Part shown: piece by piece, positions 38,701 to 50,500 of the stretch
Layout of the letters: each line of letters starts with the position of its first letter
Numbering within the stretch: position 1 is the stretch's first letter
Source of the DNA: Phytoseiulus persimilis
Lineage: Eukaryota; Arthropoda; Arachnida; Mesostigmata; Phytoseiidae
DNA: 64,000 bases
Assembly (NCBI GenBank): GCA_037576195.1
Contig: CM075103.1
Span: 20,584,001-20,648,000, forward strand
Direction of reading: 5' to 3'
Translations under genes and position numbers: made by a program
Notes under the pieces: generated by a model
Database searches by the model: none
Told to the model about the DNA's origin: nothing
Seen by the model: only the letters and a program-made list of their open reading frames with translations

Positions 38701-39990
38701 CGTTCAGTAATTGGGGAGTTGGCCGAAGATTCTTAAAATTAAGCTCCCAGTCCGAGGAGGAGCCTGAGAGATTTTTTATTTCGGGAGCAGCGACTAACAA
38801 AGGGAGACCCTATGACTCACAAAAGGAACTGCGAAAGGGAGGAAGATGACAATGACGACAACATAGAAGTCCCATGGGAAAAATATGCATTTACTCATTT
38901 TCCGGAGCGATTATAACTTCGGGGTTTTTTTTTTCGTTTTGCTGTGCTCCTAGATTTCTCATGGAAATCGACTAGCATCTGATTGTGTTTTCGACGTTCA
39001 AGTTTTGCTCTGGACGTTCTGGAAACACGATTGAATTCGCTTACGCTAACGTTCGTGGCGGCTCCGAACGTTCCTGAGGTTGAAAAGGGTGATCTCGATC
39101 TTCACGGCCTCTTGACCTGACGGATCACCACTGAGCTGAGCCTGACTCCGATAAGCCATGTTTTATCATGAAGCAACTTGCTCTCTGGTTGTTCGTCATG
39201 GTCGTGCAGCCTCCTGTCAGGATTCCAGCAACAGATTGCTCACTGAATCAGAGTGAGAACTAGTTTCGCCAGGTCGGAATGTTCGATGCGTTGTTCAGTT
39301 CCCTTGCTGAGAATTCGGTCGCCTTCGATCCTGGAGACATCTTCTCGGATTCCCGGTTGGAAAATGAACGCGCTCTTAAAGTTCTGACTGAAGAACGATT
39401 AGCGTGAGAGGTCCGAGAGTTTGACGACGTGATGTTCCGGCTTTCCAAATAGAGAGGGGAATCTAAGGATGTTCCGCTTGGAGGGGTCATTTTTCAGGCT
39501 CTATGAATAAACGATGAAAGTTCGGGAAAACGTAGCTGAGCGGCTGCTCTGGTGCTCGGTGATAGCACACGTTTGCAGTTTATTTTTAACCTCCGACAGC
39601 GACTCGATCGACAGACCTACAAGGAGCAGTCATTGCGCTCCAGGATGTTGGGATCCAGGCGTCGTGATGTTCCTTTGGAGGTCCACCGGAACAGAACGTT
39701 CTCGAGTCGGGTGAATCTCCATTGGGAATGTTGTTACCGGAGACTGTATGCCAACGCCGACCATCTCCAAGTGGAAGTGGTTCGACCGGGCGACTCTTCG
39801 GAGAACCCCGATCAGGCCCAAAAGAGGGACGGTTCAACACCGGAAAACTTTCTTCTAGGCAAATGAACATCGTTCTATTGGCGATGTATCGAGGCGAAAG
39901 CGACGTGCGAGCTAAGCTGAGGAATCGATGTCGAGAACGGGCGAAAAAAAAAGCTGATTCATCCTTTTCGGACACTTGTCTAATGTTGTA
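35714..39990. other. Region upstream of ATG7 without a supported gene
   Basis: The first few hundred bases should hold the ATG7 promoter and 5' untranslated region, but I see no distinctive element. A minus-strand frame at 38526-38272 (84 codons) starts with a hydrophobic stretch (F-Y-I-S-F-P-L-F) and ends A-L-R-K-R-R-E-K. It faintly recalls the small mitochondrial assembly factor PET100, too weakly to annotate. A plus-strand frame from 37145 (MASLRVIILAIALNSAEQC) looks like a signal peptide, but no following exon was found. Confidence 0.4.
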
Positions 39991-40843
39991 CAGTACAACC
40001 TCTATTATTTCAATATTTCGTATTCTTACCTCGTTATTTCAATCTTTGGCATTCTTACCTCGATTATTTCAAGCTTTCGTATTCTTACATCGATTCTTCC
40101 AAATTTTCTGATCTCATCTCGATTATCTCAATCTTTCGTTTTATTACCTCGTTATTTCAATCTTTCGTATTCTAACCTCGATCATTTCACTTTTTCTTAT
40201 TCATACCTCGATCATTCCAATCTTTTGTATTACTTCCTCGATTATTCCAGTTTTCCGTATTCTTAGCTCTCTGTTTTACTCTTCCGTATCCCAACCCCGC
40301 TTATTCAAATCTCCCGTGTTCGTACCTCGATTACTTTCAACTTCAATCACAGTAGAAACCGTCAACTTCAATCACGATTCAACCGGAATGGTTTCGATTC
40401 CAAATGCAGCACAACTAGTGGCGGCACGAGCCTTTTCATCCTTGAGGCTGGACGCTGTTGTTGTAATCGTCACCGCCGCGATTTTTGACGGTTTGCATCG
40501 CGAAAATCAGCCATTTCCGAGCGGGGCGCCAGCTGTATCCAGGAGGACGATGCGAAATTTGGACTCGGATAGCCGTTGACCGGTATTCGGGTGAGGGTCA
40601 GAGGTACCGCATGATAAAGTTGAGACTGGAAGCAACTACTGAAAACTCCTGAAACTATGGGGAGGAAATTACCAAGAAATATCTGTGAGGCTCGTAGATC
40701 CTGGGGAGTATGAGGCTTCAGCCGTCTTCGCCGCATGCTGGCGCTGCCACGGAGTACAATCTCGACTGTTCAAACCTCGAATGTTCGGACTTCCGATTAT
40801 TTCAACCCTTCCCCGCATCGAATAGTTGAGATAATTGAGGCTG
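39991..40843. mobile_element. Non-autonomous DNA element with minisatellite-expanded end
   Basis: The left end CAGTACAACCTCTATTATTT (39991) and the right end read inward from 40843 (CAGCCTCAATTATCTCAACT) are imperfect inverted matches, differing by a short gap and a few bases. From about 40000 to 40270 the terminal motif is tandemly repeated as units of about 30 bases resembling CCTCGATTATTTCAATCTTT, then CGTATTCTTA. There is no transposase. The look is that of a Tc1/mariner- or pogo-related MITE whose terminal repeat has been amplified. Confidence 0.5.
40000..40335. repeat. Minisatellite, unit about 30 bases
   Basis: At least eight imperfect copies of a T-rich unit containing TATTTCAATCTTTCGTATTC and TTACCTCGAT follow one another, becoming more divergent to the right. 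The copies match the outer end of the surrounding element, so the array probably arose from its terminal repeat. Confidence 0.75.
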
Positions 40844-43142
40844 TGAAGTAGTTCCCGATGTGCGGCACACGAACCATTGACATCTCACTGGTTGGCTCGT
40901 TTAAATCTTGCGATTCAGCTCGTCCATCGACTCAGTTATGACTGGATCAGAGACTTGAAACTTAATATCAATTACTCACACAATCCTGAGGATCCTTTGT
41001 TTTCCGGCTGAACCTCTCAGTCAGCCCTCAGAAGTGTCCCGGGATCACCTTTCGGTATTGCTTCAGTAACACTCCCTATCACCTCGCAAATCCCATTGCG
41101 GGCGGTGGGCTTGGGTCTTAAGATAGTTCAGATTTTAATTCTGATACAAATTAAATCCTCTTTTTACCACATAAGAAATTTTCGTGAAGAAAAATTCGTG
41201 AGGGCTTATGGAGAGCCTGGAGAGTGTTTGGACTCGTCAGCTTTCAAGGCAATCGGGCTCGCCGATCCATTTCTCCATCGACGTAGAGATCCGTGAACTG
41301 ATCGGGAGTGATTGAGGCCTGGACTCCAGGAGGCGGAAACGTCTCCTCTTTTAGACGATACCCTCCTCCTATCAACGCTGGATGATCGCATTCATGTCCC
41401 AAGAGAAACAAATTTCAGCTCTGGAAAGCAAAAATCTAGCGTGGAGATGACGGAGTCTGGGGAACATGGGAACAGATGATATTCCACATGTAGCCATGCG
41501 ATCTTTCCATGACGGAAATCGCTGGAGACGTAATGAGCAATGCGAACAGGAACCTTTGGCATGCTGCCTCAGTAGCCTGCGCCCACCCCCCCCCCCCCCC
41601 CTGCTCACGCAGCAGAAACGACAGCGGATGAAGTTATCAATAGGTCCACTTTTCAGGGCTATATCATCCTGGTAGGGTGAAACAGCGGTCAAGGTCACCG
41701 TCTTGCGACCGCTGTCGTTGTTGCCGTGATTCCATCCTCGGTGTCGGCCAATCCCTCGAAAGCTTTGGAGGAGAGTTCTGCTGGATAATAACCGCGTAAC
41801 TTCCGGCGAATCTTGTGGGACTCGGTTTTCTGTTGACTGAACTCAGGAGGGATTCACGAGAGCGATTGGAACCGACCCACTGATGAGAAACAGTGACGAA
41901 CCAAACGAGTGAAACGCGAGGACCAAACGCCGCACATACCCCCAAAGGAGGCCTTGCCCCACAGCGCCTCACTGATGTTTCGACAAAAGTTACAGCCACT
42001 CCACAAGACTTGGAACAAGCGCTCCAATGTAGCACGTAGAGAGGCTACCAATCGATACCATGCACTTTTCCGAATAGAGAACTTGGATGAGCCCGAACTT
42101 TATTAAATCAACGGAACGGACGAGCCAGGGGCCGTAGATATATTCATCCATTATATGAAACGGGGCGTCCCATCTGGTGTTCGTCAACGAGTCGCGCGTG
42201 AGCGCTAGTCGAACGATTCGTATTATGTTGGTCAAGACTAGTGTTTCCCATTCTTCGTGTGCTGCGACCCTCCGCCCTGACCAACTTGCGGCATCGACCA
42301 GAATGACTGAGGAGTTGCAGAACGACATTAGTTCATTCGTCTACATTACAGCCTTCGAGCACTAAGCTCAATCTTCTACAAGCCGGCGTGATGATGTCTA
42401 GCTCACTCCGAAGCCATTGTCCGCACCGAACGCCGCGAGATAGCTCTTGCCTCCAAGGGTAGGAGCTCGATCGGCTTGGCCGGCGACTTGGCGGCACATA
42501 CAGGGTACAGTTCCCGCATTCTATTCTTCGGGGTTTGATCAAAAGCCACGCGCCCCACAAGGAAACGTGTAATGTATGGCCCCTTTCAGAATCGACGAGT
42601 TAACTTCAAAGTTCAGGCTTCGCTCCTGAGACCTGGCACAGAGCTCTCTCGTTTCTAATCCTGTCTGAACACCTCCTGGACTCAAAGCTCATGCAGTTTA
42701 CCATAGAATGATTTCAGGGCTCATTCTCTAAGAAACCATGGTTTTCCAGATATCGGAGAAAGCAGATTCGAGGCTAATCTCGCGAAAGAGAAACTCCACG
42801 GCTCCCGGAGTGCGCACCGAGCCGAGGGATGGTTGAAAGATGTTGCAAGCTCTGGGCTGACGGAACCCTCTCAAAAATCGATTTTAGTACGGTAAGAAAA
42901 ACATCAGAGAGATTGTAATCGTACGTCCCCTGAACTGTCCAATCTCAGCAATTATGGGGTTATTTCAATAATTTCCACTGCGATGAAGAAAGGCCGGATC
43001 CATGGGCCACTTCACGGCTCGCTCTTCCTCGTTTCCATAACCCTTTACACATGAGAATTTCCGGAGCAGTGAAGCCAGACAGCGCGAGCTCACGACAGGA
43101 CGGTGGTCAACCGCACTTGTTGTTGTCCTGGCCTTCGAGGAC
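40844..43142. other. Region without a supported gene
   Basis: No recognisable gene or RNA. A 16-base C run occupies 41586-41601. A minus-strand frame at 42328-41990 has long hydrophobic stretches, but no motif or splice context. Confidence 0.5.
41586..41601 (+). repeat. Poly(C) tract, 16 bases
   Basis: Uninterrupted C run after GCCCA, in a stretch with no supported gene. Confidence 0.95.
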
Positions 43143-43883
43143 CTCTCCCAAGCCGAATTCCCCGTGGGACTTTCGGTGGTACCTGAAGATTCCATGAGTA
43201 CTTTATGGCTAAAGATTCGCTTGAAGTCCTGGTGCCGAGTGTTGAGAGTCCGCTCGAAAGCGGAGTTATGTCCGATAAAGACGAATGTTCCTCCTGCGAA
43301 GTTGATGCTGTCAGGGTTGTGTAACGTATCGAAAATTTCTTCCCTCCCCAGTTCGCCTCTGGGAGGTACGTATAGTCCAGGTTTGATGAACATCACGATG
43401 TATCTCTCATTTCTTGTGGAGTCTCTTGTGGGGACATCGGATACAAATAAATTACGGTTCGCTTCGCACCCCATCAATCAAGGAGGCCTGCGATACAGGA
43501 GAGGCTTTCGACGTGAGGTCGTAAATGCGTTTGGATCATTTTTTCCTGATTGTTCGGAGCGAAGAAGCTGGTCCCGCTCTGTTTCCGAATGGTCCGATGC
43601 TTACAGCAGATGTGATGCTCTGAATGATCGATATTGAAAGCCTTGGAGTTTGCTATAGACCACGTGAGCACCTTCCTGAATCAGTGGCTCCAGAGAACCG
43701 ATGGTTCCCTTCACTGCATGTAGAGAAACCCTCTCGTTCTCGGAGCTGTACGGAAAAGACCACCGCCTGTTGCTCCGCGTCCGAGACGGCATAAAAACGG
43801 TGGATTCATGCAAAAAGAGGCCAGGGATTGAGTCAAACCACTCGTCACGAGATGGGAGCCGAAGGACCTCAGCTTCCCCGCGG
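43143..43883 (-). CDS. Putative two exons of an unknown gene
   Basis: Two minus-strand exons fit together. The first, 43883-43672, follows an acceptor in TTTTTATCCTCAAG and ends in a GTGCTC donor in phase 1. The second, starting at 43461 after GGTGCGAAG, has a matching 2-base overhang and stays open to a weak donor near 43143. Across the junction the reading is E-P-L-I-Q-E-A-N-R-N-L-F-V, and both parts have ordinary globular-protein composition. I recognise no domain. The gene would need further exons on both sides, and I did not find these. Confidence 0.35.
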
Positions 43884-44049
43884 CTTGAGGATAAAAACAC
43901 TCTCTATACGCGACAGCGCAAAGTTTCGCTCGTCCCGATCGTCCTACGGGTTGTGATTCGGACACCGAATCACTCCCGAAGCTACCTTCTGCAACTCGAT
44001 GCCACCGAATGTCGGTCATTGCAGCGTTCGATAAGATGCGGCTCAAGAA

Positions 44050-47000
44050 TTTCGGAGCGCAAGCAGCACAAAGGATGAATCGTTCGAGCCTGATCCTGTG
44101 CTTCGTACAGTGGCACTCCCGATTCCTTCGTCGGAATCAATGAATGGGGAACGCGGTCACTAGAAGCTCGTGACTCGCTAGAGAGGAGCCTTCCAACGGG
44201 CAATGATGAATGTCCTAGGCGGGGAATTCGCAGCGGCGCACGGAAATATTGCCCGACCCGGGAGCGAAAGACGTTTGTTGAAACTGGTCCGGTGGAACCC
44301 GACCTGGCGCGTGAACGCCCCATCTGAACACCTTCGAAATCAGGGAGCGGGAAACGATCTACGGACCTTGGACGATCATTACCGCCGCAAGCAGCTAAGA
44401 ACGCTAATGATCGCCGAGCTGGGCGGACAAAAATTTTTGAATTTCGTTTTCCAACTGATTCCGGTCTTCTGAGTCCGGATCATCCCACGGAGTCCGTAGC
44501 GGGATCGCGGCAGATCCCTGCCTACGGAACTTCTCTGTGCCGGGCACTCTGTCAGGTTCCTGTCACTTTCTCAGAGATCAGAGCTTCTTCCTCGGATGGT
44601 CTCCCCGACATGATTCAGGAAGCCCACATCGGAAATATTCCCGAACCCTTTCTCGAGTATCATGGGAACGACCTCGGACAAAACTATGCTCGCACACGAG
44701 GAGGTCGACCCACCCCAACAGCATTCCCTAACCTTTTCGGAAAGAAGCGGACATAGTTCGGATAGGCTAGCCTGAATCTTCTACAAAAATGCCTTTCTGA
44801 TACGTGGCTCCGGGTCCATCGGAGCACTGGTGTTCCGATGACAGAAGTCCAGAGTAGATACGATTCTAGAAACTTGGGGGCAACAGCCGTTCAAAAAGAT
44901 GGGGGCTCAGAGGGGGGAATATGTGTCGCCTGTGTCTTTGCGAGCGGGTTCCGGGAAATATTCTCGGCTGAATGTAGCTCATTCCTTCATTCGACTCCAT
45001 ATTGGAGCTAATAAATTGTCTACATCGTTTTTCGTTCTTTCTGAATTCAAACTTTACGAAAATTGGCGAATTCTCTCTTCCTCAAATTTAGAGGAATCGC
45101 CAATTTTCGGTGTGACGTGGAGGGGTGTCCATCTGACTGCTGTCCATCCTGCTCTCAACTGGGAGGAACCAACGAGGCAAAACATGAAAGAGTCATGAGA
45201 AAACTGATGAGTCTTCGGCTTCAGATGCGGAAAACCGGTTAATGACGTATTTAAATTCCATGAGAGCACATATTCGTCGCCTCACTGATTCCGTGAGTCA
45301 TGGGACAATAATGTTACGAGCTATTGACTCGATATGACTCGAGCTGATATCTCATCATGTTCGCGCGACAAAAGCCCGCCATTCAGGAGGGCGCACAAGG
45401 ACCAAAACCGAATCTAAGCGTCTGTGTGTGAAGAATCGCACGGCACAGTCAACGAATGTTTCGGGCGAATCGGTGAATTCTGGCGGTGGCTTCTTACGCC
45501 AGGCTTTGACGCGCCTGCGTGGCTCTTGCTTACACGACCGAGTCGTGAGACGGAACTGTTCCCTCCGAAAACTTCGTCAGAAGCGCGTTTCCCCCCCGTA
45601 CAATAGGTACCGCGTCCTCGCGCGGTTTCTCTCCGATCCCCAAAGCATTGTGAGCTGCGGATTTTCGCGAAACGGAGACCGGGCGTCACTCGCAGCCCCA
45701 GAGGAGGAGAGCAATCTCAGCGAGGATTCAATCAACTTTCCAAGGAGAGGCAACGTCAGCCCGATCTGAGTCTCCGCTCTCTGCGCGTCGTCTCACCGCG
45801 ATCGTGCAGCACAAATGGTTGTTATCTGTACCGAGTCGAGCCCAGTTCGTCTTTCTGCGGTTGATCCTGGTGCATCGTTGCCGGCAACGCTTTTCGACGA
45901 ATGCATCTAATGCCATCATGAAAGCCAAACACTCTGTCAAAGCAGAGTCGTGGATGCGCGCCATTCTTGCGGTCGGGAGTATAATGCATAGCTGTCTCTT
46001 TTTCACGTTAAGCCGAACGGTCTCCGCAGGGCTCATGCGATTGAGATCGAAGACAGAATGCAACAGTCAAAATAACGACCCGCGAAAGCCAAAGATATTC
46101 TCGGACCGCAGGAGAAGGCACTCGAACGAATAGCTTCTCGAGCCGATGTTCGCGCTGACATGCGTCCGGAGGAGAATATCCACCGCGGGCTCGATTCCCT
46201 CCGCTCCTCATTGCCGGAGGTGGTAAATGCAGCGGGGTTCTGACCCTCGCTGGAGGATCACACACTTTCAGAGCCAAGGACTTGCGCTCCCGCGATTGCT
46301 CCCATTTTCTCCAGTCAACCGGTCTTGACGAATTCGGAGCTGATGCCTCGAATGTCCCATTCTCTTCATTGGTATCATCTCCTCCACCATCCTCCTCTTG
46401 CGATCGTTCCCGACTGATTCCTAGGTGTCGGGCGGGCAAGGGATTTCGCCCGTCGATTTCCGAGCTACTTCTCTGTCACATGTGATCGTCTGGGCGACTT
46501 CCGTGCTGTCGTTCGCAGCATCAACGAATAGTTCCGACCTTTCTCCAAGATCCATGCTACACGTGAACTTCTGCCCGATGCGGGTCAGATCGGTCCTCCA
46601 GGTAGAAGCGCAGTCGTCCGGGGTTACGATTTCACGTTCAAATCTTCCTGGGCGGATGAGCCCGTCCCTGATTTGCATCGCTGAGAGTTACGATGCGACG
46701 GGCGCGCGGCCGAAAGCTTTCGAAACACCAGTCAGCGGTTCGAGAGCCATCCCGGGAAGGGGTCGTCTACTCCGTCTGTCCGAGCCGCATCGATGTTATG
46801 TTTGCCCCTCCGGCGCACGCAGAAGGAAGTTCTAAAGCGGCTGAAGAGCAAGTTCCCGCGGTTGGAGATCTGGGGATGAGCGCTCACCGCGAGACGGAAA
46901 TCAGTGGGAGGAATTATTCGACTCTCTGAAATCTGAGGTTTGGCACCAACGCAACCCCCCGGTGAGCCAGAGCCCGACATCACGATCGACGTCCTGGGCC
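44050..47000. other. Region without a supported gene
   Basis: Short overlapping frames on both strands, none with a motif or coherent splicing. I see no repeats of note. Confidence 0.45.
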
Positions 47001-47039
47001 ACCGGACCGATAGATCAGAGTGGGGACGCTCCGCCTCGG

Positions 47040-47560
47040 CTGAGTTCTCGCCCAGACCAAGACACCAGCAGTCTCCCATCCCGGTCCAAGATGTTCGCCA
47101 GACGCCCAACTTCGAACGAGACGTTGTTCAAGAGCCCAGTGGGAGGCTGGGATCTAACTTTTCAAACGACTTCCGGTCAGTAGCTGAACGCTAACTCATT
47201 CGGATGTCACTCGCGCACACGAATGCCGACTACCGACAACTCCTGCTGAAGCTCCAAACCTTCCGAGGGGACGAGGAGATCACTCCGACAGGAGGAAATT
47301 ATTCGAGCGGGCACCTGGTATTCCGCAAGCGAGACTGAAAGGAGACGATTCGAAATGTCTTGGTGCCTCCCGCGGGTTCGAGAGCCGAGAAAAGGTAACA
47401 AACTTCCAATCATCCCGCCAGAACAGTTGGCAGTTTGATTAAGAGCCGCCGCACTCTCCGAAACGGACAGCCCGATCTCAGCGTTACGCAAACCGGTAAT
47501 CATCAGCTCGACGAGCTTCCTCCATGGGAAATCCACCGATCTCGTAAACAAGCTGGCCGA
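47040..47560 (-). pseudogene. Tc1/mariner-like transposase relic
   Basis: Within a 256-codon minus-strand frame, the part at about 47560-47207 reads like the N-terminal half of a Tc1-type transposase: a helix-turn-helix-like stretch (R-K-L-V-E-L-M-I-T-G-L-R), a G-S-R-T-R-G-R-H linker, and S-D-L-L-V-P-S ... G-I-R-V-R. In another frame at about 47160-47040, N-N-V-S-F-E-V-G-R and D-G-R-L-L-V-S-W recall the N-V-x-F-S-D-E-S-R and D-G-R-x-x-V-W region. The first catalytic aspartate is not preserved as such. Similarity is by eye and weak, so a search is needed. Confidence 0.4.
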
Positions 47561-50500
47561 AAGAATTGACGGAACCTGAAAGAGCTTCCGAGATCGAGTT
47601 CCATAACCACTCTCGATTCCCCGTTCAGGAGTGGGAAGCAGGAGAATTCGTGAACGTTGGTGTCTCATACATTCACATGTATGCTGAGGAGAGACTTTGA
47701 TCTGCGCGTGCTTTGGAATTGGATCGTTGCTGGGATTTGAGGAGCTAGATGCTTTCATAATTTTGTGGTTTCGACTCCCAGGTAGCAGGAACAGAGTTGT
47801 GACGCTGGGATCGAAATGTCGGTCGCGAGCCTCTCGATCGAAGCTTCCGAACTTTCGTCGTCGCTCGGAGCCTTGTTTCACCGAGCGACGATCACGCTTC
47901 ACGAACGCTCCCATTGGGTTCCGGAACGCGGACGACTTTTTCGCGTCAAGGGCGCGGCGCCTTTGAATCTGTTGCATGGATGTATCGGTTCACTTGAAAT
48001 CATTATCGGCCTGGGGTCTCGCGCGCGAAGGGCCCCTCGATCGCAATGAGAAAACTGCCTCGCTTGCGTGGGGGTGGAAGAGATAAGTTACAGATGACAG
48101 CTCTCCGTTCCATGGGTGTCATGCTTGTAGTTCGTGGGGAATGACCTCTCGACACTGATTTGGTCAATTATCCTTGACGGAGGAATCTCTAATTGACTTC
48201 TCTAATTTGACGAGAACAACTGTATGCGATGGTTCGTGGCGGAACTTCTTGAAGTCGTAAACTGGAACAGAATGCTGTCGGGTTCGAGAAGTCGAACAGC
48301 CACGTGGACACCACGGGGAGCTTCAGATCGATTTTCGGTCGAAGAGCTGCTCCTTATGGGCATGACGCGGGAATCAAGCAAGAGATGGAAGACATGAGAT
48401 TATTACTACGCGTCCATCCGTGCAACTTCGTGGAGAACTTTGCGTGGAGTTGGCAATCGTTCTGGTCTCGCTATGGCCACCCCATTCCCTGAGATCTGGA
48501 CAAAAACTGACTTTCGGGCCGTCGGAAGAGCTCTAGTCGCCCGAAGTTTCATACCTTGGTGTCTTCCTCTTCTGAGGCGCGTCCGGAATTCATTGTCGCT
48601 GGTCGTTCGCTCCTCTGATACTTCACGCAGATACATCCTCCTCCTGTTCGTCCCGGCTCGCTTCCCGACATTTCATTCCGTGACTCGCTGTCTCTGGAGT
48701 TCAGGTCCAGTTCCGGACTCATTAGGCATGATCCATGGTGAGCTCCCATCAGTGTTTGTTCTCCAAGAAGTCTGATACGCTGAGGAGTTCTCCTGTTCCT
48801 TCCCATAGTTCTCTTCAGCTCACAGGACTCGGCTTCAACGACTCGGCTCCGTTGGTGGTGGAGCTTGATACTTCCCCAACTCATGATTACCGGGAACTTT
48901 GCACCTGCATGCGTATGCGTGCTTAATGGTTGATGTCCCATCATGGGACAGGGCCAAAACATGTGGCGGAATGCAGCTGTGCCGAGAGGATGTCCTACAG
49001 CAACCTGCGCGCGAGGTGGTTATGAAATAGAGGGATTATGGATTTACGAGTCTTCGTTCAGAATCTGAGCTCTCACGGACACAGCGGAGAACAGAATCGG
49101 GAGGAATCGAGAACGCGACCGGAATGCCGTGGACTCGATGATTGAACAGAGTCCACGCAGCGTGAGTCGACGACTGCGGGGAGAGAACGATGAGCATGCT
49201 GACATCTGGCTGCTTCACTCGTTTCTCTGCCGAAAGTCTAGTCTTACCTGTGTACCTTCTCGATATCAGCTATCGGTTCTCACGGCGGTGCCGTCATAGG
49301 ACCCACATTTCCCTGCACGAGAGGCAAGCCTGGCTGCGAGAATTCGCGGACGAGCCGGGTTTGCCGCCTTTTAAGGTCACATGCTAAGCTGGAGTTCATG
49401 AGCTCTCTATTCCTGCAAAAATCAAATGCCGCGCTCCACTCTCTCAGCTTCACTTCGCTCCGATTAGGTTTCTCCCTCATTAACCGAAGGAGATAGTCCC
49501 CCTGCTCACAATCCAGCTCACTTGAGACCCCAGCTCGGAAGTCTCGCGCTTTTACGCAGGACGCTACGATATAAGGATTCGGGACACACGATCCAAGAAT
49601 CCGCGTTTGTTGCTGCGAACGTTTTTTTCCGTCGCCCGGCTCGATACTCCCGACTTTGGATCACGATGTACAGCCACAGAACTCCATCCACCGTTGTGAC
49701 CACTCCTAGCTCCCCTTTTTTTTATTAACCCGCTGACCGCTCCAGAAATGGACAACTTTTGGGAATGGAAGAATTCGGGTGGCAAATCGCAATAATTACT
49801 TGAGGCGAACTTGAGCAATAATTAATGTTGTCTTCGTGCGAGACCTAATTCCCTCAGCGGAGCGATTCTATCCCATGGTACTTCGAGAACAGCTGATATT
49901 GATGAGCTTCGTTCGAGTGGGAGTTGCTCGTGATCAGAGTCAGCAATATCCCGGATGAGCGAGTCGCCCACATGGCGACCCGATTTGCTACAACCGCGCT
50001 GACCACTCGGTTGTTGTCTTTTTAATTCAGCCGTGGAGGCAGCAACGAACGACTAACGATCGAGAAACTGTTTTCCTCCCGAGACGATCAGAAAGAGCCC
50101 GCTCCGCTCGGCATGAACCTCGGGCATTTTCACACGTCGAGCGACCCCAGGAGCAGAAAGCCAATTCCTGTGATCTTAAAATGAGGAATGAGAAGGAAAA
50201 ATCAAAGTCAGAAAGTCACCGCCCCGCGCGAACCAGAGCACCTCACATTGTGGTGCTCCGCCCCGAGCGTGGTACACTTTCGGTGTCAGTTTGGGAGTTC
50301 AACGCTGTCTTTCAAGCAGAATCTCCTGTTTTCGCGCAGCTCGTGCACCCCCGAACAGGCATGCAGCGGGACTCGGGTCAGTTGCTCGGAGAGTGAGCTC
50401 GGTGTTTGCGATTGAAAAACGAAGTCGAGAAAGAAGGCACAAGGGGCAGCTGATGGACGTGGCGCGGAACGGAGGCGCGAGCAAGAACTTCTTTCACTCA